In this document: positions 12,036-22,864 of the stretch, one piece after another
Numbering within the stretch: position 1 is the first letter of the stretch
Layout: each line of letters starts with the position of its first letter
Notes under the pieces: model-generated
The model's database searches: none
What the model was told of the DNA's origin: nothing
Seen by the model: only the letters and a program-made list of their open reading frames with translations
Program-made: the position numbers and the translations under genes
DNA from: Pseudisothecium myosuroides
Lineage: Eukaryota > Streptophyta > Bryopsida > Hypnales > Lembophyllaceae
Reading direction: 5' to 3'
Assembly: GCA_951799445.1 (NCBI GenBank)
Contig: OX637287.1
Span: 41,755,724-41,819,723 of the forward strand
DNA: 64,000 nucleotides

Positions 12036-13014
12036 GAAGACCCCTCACCGCCCAAGGGGCCCAAAAGTGTCCTCACACAGTTTCAAGTCCAATTCAAAGT
12101 ATTGTAACTTTTGCATCCGATGTCCAAATTCAATAAAACTGTTGATAAATTTGCGCCTTCTTTTCTAGTTTGTGTGGTAAAATTTTCAGATCAATCCAAG
12201 AGGTAATGATGTTTTGGAAGCCAGTCGAAGTTCACAGGTTCAATTTGATTCACCAAAGTGCAATTCATGGCTGCAACTTCGGGGGCTTGTATCTCCTTCA
12301 TCCGTTGTTTGATTTCAATAAAATTTGTTGGGTTATATCTCCCTTGAAGTCTAGTTATTGTGGTAAAATTTTCACGTCAATCCAAGTTGTTTTGAATGTT
12401 TGGGAGCAATTTGAAATTCAAAATCCCGGCATTCTTGGACTACAGTGAACTTCGGCGGCTTATATCTTCTTCATACAGTGTCCGTTTCCAATAAAAAAAT
12501 TTTGAGAAAGTTGCGCATACTAGTCTAGTTTGTGTGGATAAAATTTCATATCAATCCAAGAAGTTATGAATGACTGAGAAGCATTTTAGTAGAAGGAGGT
12601 TCAGCCTCGTCTGTGTTTTCTGCAACTTTCTTGCCTATTTTTTGACATTTGCAAGCTATTTTGCAAGCACATTGAGTCAATTGAATGATATTTTTTTTCA
12701 TCAATGTGTTTGTATGCTGGTTTTGAATCACTTTATAGTTTAAAGGTTTTTCATTTGATTAGGTTTAGAAATCAAATTTTGCCTCTAAATGTGTTTTTAG
12801 GAAAATTTCAGCATCCTTTTTCAACACTAAAACATTATAATCTCACAATCTATCCGGTCAAATGACTTCAAATTTGATACACATCATTTACAACATGTAC
12901 ATTACAAGATTGTACGGTTAAGATCTCTATAGCTTAGTGACATTTAGATCTATATCACTTCAAAAGCAGTGATATTTTAGAACCCAAAACGGCCTTGGGC
13001 GGTGAGGGGTCTTC
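12036..13014. mobile_element. Non-autonomous TIR element in an SSADH-relic intron
   Basis: A 22-bp perfect terminal inverted repeat begins GAAGACCCCTCACCGCCCAA at 12036-12057 and is repeated in reverse complement at 12993-13014. The 979-bp element has no transposase frame and contains a three-copy tandem repeat. No clear target duplication is visible (flanks ggt and tca), so the superfamily is undetermined. It lies between exons B and C of the SSADH relic on the opposite strand. Confidence 0.7.
12105..12595. repeat. Three degenerate tandem units of about 175 bp
   Basis: Units begin near 12105, 12285 and 12455. Each carries 'atctccttcat'-like sequence, then 'tttcaataaaa', then 'tgtggtaaaattttca' followed by 'atcaatccaag'. 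They fill the left half of the TIR element and diverge from one another by roughly 20-25 percent by eye. No long frame runs through them. Confidence 0.65.
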
Positions 13015-13385
13015 TCAAAGAAGATTTGATGGCTCGGGATTTAAAGCATGCTTAATATCTTTCGAGCTGCACAAATTCAGAAATCCATGCTTCACAAAGC
13101 TCTAATGTTCAATATTAGACGCAGACATTTTCAAGTAGCAAACCCACCTTATCCAAGGAAGCGTCATTGATTAGTGGTCCCTGCACGAAATGAAAAACTG
13201 TTACTACTCGACATCAAATATAGCATATCCAACTCAAGCGAAGCATCATGCCACCGAAATGTCAGCAATCTCCAGAATTAATTGATGTCAGATTCGAACC
13301 CGGGTTACCTCTGCATCAAGTCCATTTCCAACTTGTAATCCTTGCACTGCCTTTGTAAAAGCTGCTACAAACTCATCGTAGATAC

Positions 13386-14674
13386 CTGCAATCAAACACG
13401 TTGAGAGTGTCAAACACATGGAAGTGTATTTGAGACCATCAGTTATTCGCTTCAAAAGCATTCCAGAAGCTCAACAAACTACGAAAACATGTCCCACCCA
13501 GAACACGTTACGGCATTATCAATGGTCTCTCGTGCTGAGAGTGGTGTAAATGTTGTTAGCACAAGCAACTAATTAGGAACAAATATAATTAGACCTTCGT
13601 ACTAGATTCGCTTTATCTCCACTCGTAAGTCGTAACCGCAGGTGTGAGTAGACCTCAGTACCTCAAGGATTGATACAAATACAAATTATACGTGCAACAA
13701 ACTGATATTTAAAGCTGAAAAGAGAGGCTTATAACCACAGAAATGAACTATTTATAATCCTATTACTTTATCTGTTCCTATGGATTGACTATTTATTTGA
13801 GGCTTTGAAATTACTGTGAAGTTAATTCATATCGAATAAAAAATGAGCTCAAAAAATTGGAAAATTTCTCCACAGGTGTATATCATATTGCTTACTGTTA
13901 TGAACTGAAATAATTTAACGTATCTTCTAAGGATCTTGAAATTGCTACAATATACTTCTCAATGAGCAATGGATTAAGCGTCTTCCTATGTAGAAACATA
14001 AAATTAGTCAATAATTATGCCTCTTGATAACAGAACAAAGCGAATTTCTTAAAAGGGACGGGAATAGGCTCGGTTACCTTAGAATGTCACGTATTTGGAT
14101 CTTTAAAACACGCCATTTTAACGAATGTGACAATACTCACTTGCCAATGCCATAAATACACGGTACATTCCATACCCAGAAGACGGATGAAATGAAATAA
14201 AGCTATTTATTCACGAGAAAATATCACAAGGGTACTATTCAGAGAGCCTGAAGCAAAGTGCTAGATGCGCAAAACAAATCTGGTTGAAACACCCTAAAGA
14301 CAATAATTGTATAAGCATAAGCAAACGGGACACTACCATAACACATTGCAAAACACAAAGCACTGCAAAACACATTGCAATACGCAAAGCACTGCATCAA
14401 AAGCTATAAAACCGTCCACCGAGGACTTCGTCTTCTGGTTCAATGTACTTTTTCCCCTGCAATGGAATTGGTCCATGTGTTTCAAGAAGAAGAAAAAAAG
14501 CTATAAAACCGATAGCACAGTGGTATAAAAGCCTCGCAGCCAATTAAGTGTAGTATGCTGTACAGAGGTCAGCGAACTTGGAACTTCTTCGTCTTCTGAG
14601 CTGCAATCGTCGAACTATGGCATTCTGCACCACATTGCAGAAGGACGATTGCAGTGGAGAACTGCAGCAAGTGA
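13386..14674. other. Intergenic, nothing recognised
   Basis: On the minus strand this interval would hold upstream SSADH exons, but the expected GQTC active-site region was not found. A small direct repeat ('aacacattgcaaaacacaaagcactg' type) lies at 14340-14395. No gene is supported. Confidence 0.4.
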
Positions 14675-15442
14675 TCACTCCAAAACTGCGATTGACTCTG
14701 GCTCGATAGCGCAAGGGTCCACTCCTTCGAACCATTTATCGAAGTAGGACAGCTCTCGCTTGATCCTGTCTAACGTAGTAGGACAGTGCTCACTCATCAG
14801 AATGGTTTGTAGCTGCAGGGACGATGCATCAATGAAGCTAGTGCTTCCCTCTCCCATGCTGGCTCCTACTTCTGGTCCTGGTGTCGGCGAAACCCTAACT
14901 TCCGAGCTTGACGGCGGTGGAGTGCGATGCATTTCACCATCGACAGGTTCAGCATTCGGCAAGCGATTCAATGGCTGGGGACGAAGAAACGTTTGTGCGT
15001 ATCTGCTCCGTCGCAACTCGATCGCAATTTTGATGTCCTCCCTCGCTCCCTTACAGAGCTTAATACACGCTTCCGGCGTCTGCAACTCAAGAAGGCTCTT
15101 CAACTCATCGCAACGAGCCTGAGTCCTAGAGCCTGAACCTTCCAAGCTTTCAAAGACTTCAGGCGATTCCTCGAATTTGAAGATAACGTCAGAGTTACGA
15201 AACCCCCCTACCGAGGCGCGATCCTCCTTCCCTGTCGAGTTTCGCAAATAAGCGCCGTAATCTCTCGCGACCATCGCGTCGTCCACCGTTTCGTACGAGC
15301 CCAAGTGTAGCTTCAGCTTCAACTTCTCCGCAGCCTTTATCGAAAGACGCATCTCCACCACGTAGTTAGGGCTCCTAAACGTAACCCCAGCCCGGCCCTC
15401 CACGCCGTCTCCCTCCACTCCCACCCTCTTCTCCCGCGCCAT
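14675..15442 (-). CDS. Divergent AP2/ERF-like domain protein, intronless
   Basis: A 255-residue protein starts at ATG 15442, in a favourable ATGGC context; an in-frame ATG at 15511 would add 23 residues. Residues about 18-71 resemble an AP2 domain. The WLGTF-DTAEEAA-AYD core of typical AP2/ERF proteins is matched by LHLGSYETVDDAMVARDYG, followed by AYLRNS. The canonical YRGVR-x-WGKW-AEIR strand region is replaced by TFRSPNYVVEMRLS, so two conserved Trp and several DNA-contact Arg are missing. The remainder is hydrophilic, with a Pro/Ser-rich linker (TPPPSSSEVRVSPTPGPE) and an acidic C terminus (WFEGVDPCAIEPESIAVLE) that could be a regulatory region. No introns are needed, as in most ERF genes. 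A 59-bp tandem array lies about 230-460 bp upstream of the start. Nuclear DNA binding is inferred from the fold and is uncertain given the lost residues. Confidence 0.65.
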   Translation of the reverse strand: MAREKRVGVEGDGVEGRAGVTFRSPNYVVEMRLSIKAAEKLKLKLHLGSYETVDDAMVARDYGAYLRNSTGKEDRASVGGFRNSDVIFKFEESPEVFESLEGSGSRTQARCDELKSLLELQTPEACIKLCKGAREDIKIAIELRRSRYAQTFLRPQPLNRLPNAEPVDGEMHRTPPPSSSEVRVSPTPGPEVGASMGEGSTSFIDASSLQLQTILMSEHCPTTLDRIKRELSYFDKWFEGVDPCAIEPESIAVLE

Positions 15443-15669
15443 GACTGTCTGTCCGAGGCTTTCCTCGCCTTCAATTCCTCCTCCTCGATCACGGTCCAAT
15501 CTTGCGTGCATGCACGACCTCGCCGTAGCCAAAGCCGTGCAGCACGCGAACAGAGAGCAGAGTGCAGCTCAGACGCACATCATAGCCCATGAGAATGTCG
15601 AAGCCTCCTCCTGGTCAAGAAGCGGGATGAATCGGAGGGGAAAGAGTGCGCTTCGAAGATGGAAGCAAT

Positions 15670-15900
15670 AGCAAGCGGGGGATCGGAGGCTTCGGTTCGG
15701 GTGCAAGAAGAAGTGCTAACAACACAACAGCAACAGCAAGCGAGGAGGCTTCGATTCGGGTGCAAGAAGAAGTGCTAACAACACAACAGCAACAGCAAGC
15801 GAGCAGGCTTCGATTCAGGGGCAAGAAGAAGTGCTAACAACACAACAGCAACAGCAAGCGAGGGATCGGAGGCTTCGGTTCGGGTGCAAGAAGCAGTGGC
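15670..15900. repeat. 59-bp tandem repeat, about four copies
   Basis: The words 'ggcttcg', 'gggtgcaagaagaagtgcta' and 'cagcaacagcaagcga' recur with a constant 59-bp period (the 'gctaac' word ends at 15720, 15779 and 15838). The period is not a multiple of three, which argues against coding use. It lies in the promoter or 5' leader region of the minus-strand AP2-like gene. Confidence 0.85.
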
Positions 15901-16139
15901 AATCAAACGAGAAAGCGAGACCTTGGTAAAGATGACAGAGCAGTGCAATTCTCTGGAGATGAACGCAACACAAACGCAAGTCGATTGCACAATTGATGTA
16001 CACTTCTATAGATTGAACGAAGCGCGTTTTATACTAGGCTTCAGGACGGCGTGGAAATCCACGAAAGTGCTGCAGACAGACGAACGCCAGTTACCACTGT
16101 AGAGTCTGCAGCATGGCATTGAGGCACAGGGGGTGACAC

Positions 16140-16443
16140 ATGGCGGTCGTCGAAGGGGCCGAGGATGCGGAACGGAAGGGAAGGGAGGGGTTTAAGGAGG
16201 GGTTAGGGACAGTAGGGAGTGGTTCGGGAGTGGTTCGGGAGTGGTTCGGAGGGGGGATGGACGGGTGGGAGTCTTTGACTGCACGGGTGGAGAAGGGGGA
16301 AGGGGTTTTTGGACGGGTCCGGCGACGGGAACCGGGGGTAGAGGAGGGTGAACTGGAGGTCCAAAGGAACCATGGGCGAAGCTTCCTGCGTTTAACCCAA
16401 AATGACCCGGGGTGGTGGTCGGTTTCAGTGGTGGGTCGAGCTG
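16140..16443. other. G-rich plus strand, C-rich minus strand segment
   Basis: A purine/G-rich block with a 12-bp repeat ('gggagtggttcg', about three copies at 16216-16252) and many GGG runs, giving G-quadruplex potential. It is open in frames on both strands; the minus-strand translation is Pro-rich (PPVHPPLPPVPVAGP). The openness is probably a consequence of composition, so no gene is called. Confidence 0.4.
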
Positions 16444-16759
16444 AAGGTAGCAGCACCCATAACCATCAAAATAAGGGTTTTGAACATGATTATGATTAAT
16501 AAACATCCTGGAAATTATAGGATCCTATTAGCAAGAGAAAAATAACGCACGTGCACTTTTGAATGTATTATTTGGATATTGTGAGAATAAGTTATGAATT
16601 TCTAAAGAGCCAACTCTAATTGCACCTAATACCAACACTAGGGTATGATGTTCAAATATAGTACATCCTTGTAATCACATCTATTTACTTCCACAAATTT
16701 TTCAAGATTTTAGAGGTGATGGTTATGGGTACAGTGATGGTTATGGGTGTTGCTACCTT
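16444..16759. mobile_element. Small inverted-repeat element (possible MITE)
   Basis: The 25-bp arm at 16444-16468 starts AAGGTAGCAGCACCC, and its reverse complement at 16735-16759 matches with one mismatch. A partial second copy of the right-arm word 'gtgatggttatgggt' sits at 16717-16731. The 316-bp unit is AT-rich with no coding capacity. No target duplication is clear, so classification as a MITE is tentative. Confidence 0.5.
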
Positions 16760-17954
16760 ATAGTTGTGCAATGAGCCTCCTGAGAAGGCCATTTTGCCCC
16801 CCCGTTTTATCCTTGGGGAAAACACAGGAACTTTTTATTTGCAAGGCATGATAAAATTTGCAAATTCTAAGTACAAATTTGTAATCAAAGGCCCCAAATT
16901 AGCTAAGAGAGGTTTAGAACATACCCTAAAGACAACACAAAATAGGGGGTCTTCTTTTTTTACATTGACCCTTAGCTTTACCTCTATGAGAGGCTCGTTG
17001 CACCACTATAAGCTCAACCGGTTTTGTGTCTAGAATGACAGTTTGCTCCTGCCAGGCCACTTGTGGCTGGCGGTTTGTATTTTACTATGTGCAATGAAAT
17101 TCCATTTCATTTGTTCAAAATTTTAAAAAATTAAAAAATGATCCATTGAGGCTTTACAATACAATATTGTTGAAGCACCCAGAATCATCAATATAAGCAA
17201 TTCAGCATAATTGGAGGTACCTTTTCATTTTTCTAACATTTTGTAGTATTAGCAAGGTGAAATCCATGAATATTAAAAAAAAATAGATTTTTTGGATGTG
17301 GTATATAATTTCTATGATTTTTTAGTGTGCTGGCTCTTTAGACCACTAAAATTGTCACATTGGTGCACCCTAAACCAAAATCTGCAAAAATCAGTAGTTA
17401 GCAAATTAGAGTTAAGTAAGTGTCCTTCAAATGCGTTAGTGAATCAAACCTAAACATTTGAAGGACACATTAACAAAAGTCTAGGGACACATTTAGTGGT
17501 AGTTTAGGATACAAGAATGGAAATAGGAACACTGTTGGATGTTTCTAAGGTACCCCCCCCCCCCTAACCGACCGAATAAGGAATTCCAACATGATCTGGA
17601 GTAGTGAAGGTAAAACAAATATTTTTCAGAGGTACATCAATAGAAATGACATGGATTGCAAAAAAATTGGTAATTTTATCGCTTGAATTGAAATTACTAT
17701 GAATTTTGGGAGGCAAAAAGTGCGCCGGACCCATGGCCAATGTGTAGACTCTTCCAATTCCGATCATTCAATAACTTTTTACCTAATCATTATTTCCTAT
17801 TTTGTTTTCACAACTTGGGACATGTGTCATGTATTTATTAGTTCCAACCTCGGAAAAAAAAAATCGCATTCTAAGCGTGGTCAAAAATACGTGCACCTAT
17901 AGGTCGGGAATGGGTCACTGGTCGGGAATGGAGGGGGTTACCTTACCTTACTAT
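16760..17954. other. Intergenic, nothing recognised
   Basis: AT-rich sequence with homopolymer runs (C run at 17552-17565). No supported coding region, RNA gene or classified repeat. Confidence 0.4.
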
Positions 17955-18885
17955 CAAAATGCGCCAAAATCGGCAAGAACTTGAGAAATTTGTTTGCTCA
18001 TTTTTTCTTGTAATTGGATATTATGTAATTGCAGGATATTGAGTTTCACATTGAGAGAGAGAAAGTACCTAAAAAAATCAGATTATTTGACTGCATAGTT
18101 TAGTAGATATTTGAGTTTGAAGTTTTATTTGGGTCAATAAAAAAACAGGGAGGTGCACTTTGAAGGAGCATATTTTAATGAGAATATTTTGAAATTATAA
18201 AATTGTTGTGCTCGATGAAAGATAGGAGAGTTAAAAATGCTCATTTAATTTTTTTAAACATTCTAAGTATATTTCAATTCATGGTAGACCTTGCAATATA
18301 CAGTGGTCACTGAAATGAAAATAGTGTTTGTAAGAAAGACTAGAATGGGCACACTTGTCTTCTCCTTGAGCTCTTTAGATCTGCCCTTTTCAAGGTGGAT
18401 GCAGCCTTTTTGAAGTGGATAACAATCACATTGGTTGGCTGACTTTTCAGTTCATGCCCAAATTGAATCCAATGAATTGTGAATTATACTATACCACTGA
18501 AATGTAAAAAAATTCTACAAGGTGGAGTTTCACTTGGAATTTGATGAAACTACCACCATTGGATTTGTATTGCAACCTATATTTAAGAAATACTTTCTAT
18601 TTTTAATAAAATCAAAATTTGAGAACAGGGAGCTCAAAAAAGAGGGACAGAGACCAAAAAATGGTTGCTTCAGTCATTAGGGGTTGAACACTTCTGTGTG
18701 AGTGGGAGATTGAAAAGTCTTACTTGCTTCCACATGCCAGAATTGGCCAAATTTTTTGCAGAAGAGACAAAAAAATTGGAATTTCGCATGGAAGTGTGTA
18801 ATATTTGCAAGCAAAGAAAGATATCAAAATAGTTTGCTAGAGTGAGAGTCTAGGGAAAAGTACATGAAAAGCTAAAGCTGATCCA
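17955..18885. repeat. Interspersed repeat, copy B
   Basis: Direct-orientation copy of the repeat at 10115-10975, with about 80 bp extra near 18500-18570. It starts near 'gcgccaaaatcggcaagaac' and ends near 'agtacatgaaaagc'. No protein is encoded. Confidence 0.7.
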
Positions 18886-19776
18886 ATTATGGAAAACCTA
18901 GTCTCCCTCTTTACGTGCAAGGGTTGTTTGCACTTAGAGGTGAGAAGCGGCAAAGAGAGCAAACTGTCAACCAATGAAAGTTTCCAAAATTGGAAACACC
19001 AAAGAATGTAGCTTTATCCTTAAAAAATTTAATTGGAAAATATGATGCGAACAAAAAATTTGTCCGTAGTGGCCAAAAAGTGCCTAAATTTTGAATTCTT
19101 GGAAATTGTAGTTGAGCCCATTTCAAGAAGTGGGCTTAACTACAATTATGGGGGGCCTTTGGGCTAAAAAGCTCATAGCTAATTATTTCAAAAAACTTAC
19201 ATTAGTTTAGAAAATATATTAAAACAATAAACTGAACACTTTTGTACCATCTCCTCTCAAAGACAAGTAGTATGGACCTCAAGAGGATTCACTCTCTAAG
19301 ACTTCTCAATCTTAGACCTTCTTTACACCGGCTCAAATTTCCTACATACACGGGCTTTCTTCAATTTAATTGGGAACACCCTACAAGTGGTAAATAATGT
19401 AATAATTACTGTGTCCAAATTTGATCATAGGGTGATAAATAATAAGTTATTTTATTTTCATAGCTGAAAATGTTGGAATTGTACACCTTGGGTCCTCAAA
19501 TTAGAAAAGCAAATCCACCTACTACTATTAAATATAAATGATTTTATTGGATCATATTGGCTAGTGAAAGAGAATTCCAACCTACTTGAGCATACATTAT
19601 TTAGACAACATAAATACAAATTATAAATTTCAAGGTATTGTTTGCAGGAGTGCCAAAAATCAACACTAAAGGCCTCTAGCCTCTCATGTTTTGATTGTGT
19701 ACACCTTTAATTCCTAATGTTTAAGGCACCATATTTTGGGGTTGCCTAAAATTTGAAGTTAAATAAAATCTTATCA
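18886..19776. other. Intergenic, nothing recognised
   Basis: AT-rich. A short perfect-looking hairpin 'tgggctcaactacaat'/'gggcttaactacaatt' sits at about 19110-19150. No gene is supported. Confidence 0.35.
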
Positions 19777-22166
19777 CACTACAAAAAAATGATGGAAAAA
19801 ATGATTGCAAAAAACGACTGAAAAGCAACCGTTGCAAACACAATGACTGCAATAAGACTCAGGGCCTTGGAGTCGTTGTGGACAAGTCGTTTAGGACAAC
19901 GACTGCAGTTCTATTATCACCATCCGTTTCTACCTTGGATGTAGAAATGGATGAAGTGATAAAGAAAGTTGGGCTTAAGGAAATGTCTATAAAGCTGCCA
20001 TGTGGAAAGCGGGACCTCTAAAACATCTAACGTGGACATCCACGTGGCCAATCATTTTTTTGTCATTCTGAAGTTATGATTGACCTATGATGAATCTGAC
20101 GTGGACTGCTACGTAGGAAGTCATTTTTGAGTCATTGGAAAGTCATTTTACAGTCATTTAGGAATGATGCCTATTTAGGGTTTAGGTGACATTGCCGTTG
20201 ACGTCTCTAGTCATTTTCAAGTTGACTTGACGTCTACAAAAAGGAATGTAGGGCCCATTATTCGGGGAGTAGTCATTCTGTAGTCGCATATCAATACATT
20301 CAAAGTTTCACGACAATATACCATATACAATACACCATACATCATATACTACGTACAATACACCATACACCATACATTGTAGTTGGCATGTGTCACATGG
20401 CTTTCAAAGCCACTTAGAGTGTGAGTATGAAGAAATGAAATGACAAGCCTTTTATACAAGTGGGGTGGTAGGAGGCAAGACAAACCATGTGGGATATGTA
20501 ATACGCAGGAATTGTGTTACAAGTAATATTTCAAATCTCATTTAAGCATGGTAGATTAATTTTGTTCAAAAACCTTTGAACCAAAAAAAGCTAGGAAATC
20601 AACCTCACTTTCATCTCCAAAAATCTATTTTATATTTCAAAACTCAAATCAAAAGTTATGGACAAATTTGAGAAAGGGATTGGAAAGGATATTTTCTTTT
20701 GACATTTTCTAACATCCTCTCTAAATTTTGTCTTGCCTTTTTGTTTATGACCCATGATGAAAATATGTTGTAGATGCAGAGGAAGTGTGATGAAAGGTAC
20801 GTAGATGTTTGAAAATTGTACAATGCATTACAATGTACAAAGCACCGAAGCAGTAGTTGAATAGCTGCATAGTAATCTGAGATGTTTCAACTCATTCTAC
20901 AGTCTCAAGAAGTCAATTTGCAATCACAGGAGCCAAGAAGTCGTCTTGCAATTGCAGGAAGTCATTTTGCAATCTCAAGAAGTCATTCTACAGCGGCACC
21001 AAAGAAGCAACATTGTTGTCCATGTAAGAGGGGAACAAGACTTAACAATTGCTTCTAGGACTATGAAAACACCTTCTAGCCTTTATATTGGGACCTCAGG
21101 AATGTCTATTTTGAATCATATGAAATGTCTAGAAATATTGCGAAGTTACCAACGCAAATGGACCGAAATCATAGCTATATATTGGCCTAGTAGGAGTGTT
21201 AATGAATCTTAAAGTGGACCCCAACGAAGAAAATAATAGACCCCAACAAAATAAAAAGGCCATCAAGAATGCATGATTTACAAGAGAAGAAAAGAATATT
21301 TTTTTCTTTTTAAAGAAGGTCAAAGAAATAAACTTAAGAAGATAAACAAAGAGTAGAGAAAAGAAAGTTAAAAAAAAGATTTAAGGAAATGAAGAAGAGA
21401 AGAGAAAAGGAAAAAAATTGAATAACAAAAAAATAAATTACAAGGATTACAAAATTTTTGTATGCATCATTATTTTTCTAAAGCTCAGACAAATGACTTC
21501 AAATCATTCGATCCCAATGAAAAAAAAATTAAAATATAAACAAAGAGTATATACTAAGAGTAATTAGGAGTTAAGGCACTTTAATTGCCTAACATTTATT
21601 AATTTATTTGTAGACAACATATCATCTTGTTAAAGTTGCATCCTTTAACAATGTGGCACATAGAAACATCCTAAAGAATTAAACTATTTTGTGCCAAAAT
21701 ACCTAGTAAGGTGCAATGATTAGTCAGTCATTATGTAGTGGCCCTACAGTAAAATCAAGGTCGCTCAGAACATCTTTTTCTACCATGTCTTTTGTAGTGG
21801 CCTCTCTCTTTTTCTTTTTCCATCAATAAGCCAAAACTTCTCAAAGTTGTCTGCCAGTTATACTACAATCATTTTTTAGTTGTGCTACAATGAAGGTAAG
21901 TTACAATATATAAAGTTACAATACCCCCTCGTCTTCAATACCACCCTCCCACATCAGACCGTTGACAACGCTGTCAACGGAATGTGGCGAATGAAACTTG
22001 CCCTTTGTTGACTCTTCATCTCGAAGTTGCGGATGCGACTCTGTGGTGACTCGGGCCCTGTGGGGTTAGCAGCGTTCGTGCAATTAGAGAGCCCTAGTTG
22101 TTTTGAAGTCACATTTTCCATGCAGTCGTTCTTTGTAGTCATATATTTGGCCATTTTTTTGTAGTG
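19777..22166. mobile_element. Complete non-autonomous CACTA (En/Spm-type) element
   Basis: The ends are CACTACAAAAAAATG (19777-19791) and its exact reverse complement (22152-22166), giving a perfect 15-bp TIR. The flanks are TCA (19774-19776) and TCA (22167-22169), the 3-bp target duplication typical of CACTA elements. 'acgactg' is conserved just inside both ends. Subterminal DNA is rich in the word AGTCATT/AAGTCATT (clusters at 20040-20300 and 20890-20995), the kind of array bound by TnpA-like proteins. No TnpD/TnpA frame is present in the 2390 bp, so movement would need a transposase in trans. The perfect TIR suggests a fairly recent insertion. Confidence 0.92.
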
Positions 22167-22864
22167 TCAATGTATTATTTTTGGTAGTTTCTATTTTAAT
22201 TGAATATCCTTTAAAGTCCATGTTAAACATCCAAATGTGATTTTGAAAAAAATTGTTTATGATTTTTTTATTGAAGATTTTGTGCAAGGGTATTCATTGC
22301 AAATCTTGATGTTTTAGTATTAGAGGCTCTTAGATACAAGCATCAAATACACTAGATCTTAGGGGGAATTACATTGGAAATTTATTTAAGAAAACTATAT
22401 AATAGATCCTTAAAAGCTATAAGTTGATATTGGTTTTGTACATTATGTCCTTTAACTTCATATTTTTTTCATGAACTCAATTATAGATTTGGTATGTAAA
22501 AAAATATTAAAAGACTTCAAATCACTTTTGAAATTTTAGTAGTCTTTTGATCAACCATTATAATATTTTAATGTGTAAGTAATATTCTTTTGTTTAGTTT
22601 TCCTATGTGATTCATAACACGTCTAGTTTAAATTTGTAAGGTTATGAATTAAAAAAATTTGGTAAAACTTACCAAACTAGGGCTTTTTGTTTAATTAATT
22701 TTAAGCAAACTCCAAGAAGTTCAAAAAAGGCCTTGGGCATTAGGGATTAAGTCATCAATATCTAGATTTAATGTTTTGTCTTGGTCCAAATATAGGTGTG
22801 GCAATTTGAGAAGGTATGTACGACCTTGACTCAATGCTTTTGGCTGTGGTACACCAATGAAACG
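22167..22864. other. Intergenic, nothing recognised
   Basis: AT-rich sequence between the CACTA element and the next interspersed repeat. No gene is supported. Confidence 0.35.

Larger units (their letters stand above)
11727..13385 (-). pseudogene. Succinate-semialdehyde dehydrogenase (ALDH5) gene remnant, four exons
   Basis: SSADH is a mitochondrial GABA-shunt enzyme that oxidises succinic semialdehyde to succinate with NAD. Read on the minus strand, short exons spell consecutive pieces of the ALDH5 catalytic domain. Exon A (13385-13309) gives GIYDEFVAAFTKAVQGLQ then VGNGLDAE. Exon B (about 13180-13150) gives GPLINDASLDK. Exon C (11911-11879) gives VEKHVQDVGSK. Exon D (from 11744) gives GAKV then N and TAG at 11727-11729. 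Each is flanked by AG and GT (for example ttgattgcag before A, gtaacc after A, ctacag before C). The four residues normally lying between A and B (GTTQ-like) are missing, an early stop follows GAKV, and neither the earlier catalytic Cys region nor the later exons were found. A TIR element sits in the B-C intron. I therefore call it a truncated relic. The peptide matches come from family knowledge. Confidence 0.75.

Noticed and set aside
13285..13312. 'cccgggttcgaatctgac' on the minus strand, resembling a tRNA 3' end
   Set aside because: It overlaps the donor end of the SSADH relic exon A, and no acceptor stem or anticodon arm can be drawn.
15580..15990. Several overlapping short frames with Cys/Val/Leu-rich repeats
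   Set aside because: They arise from the 59-bp tandem array, whose period is not a multiple of three, so no frame persists through it.
16091..16506. Pro-rich minus-strand and Gly-rich plus-strand frames
   Set aside because: Both strands are open because of G/C-run composition. There is no domain, splice support or conservation to favour either.
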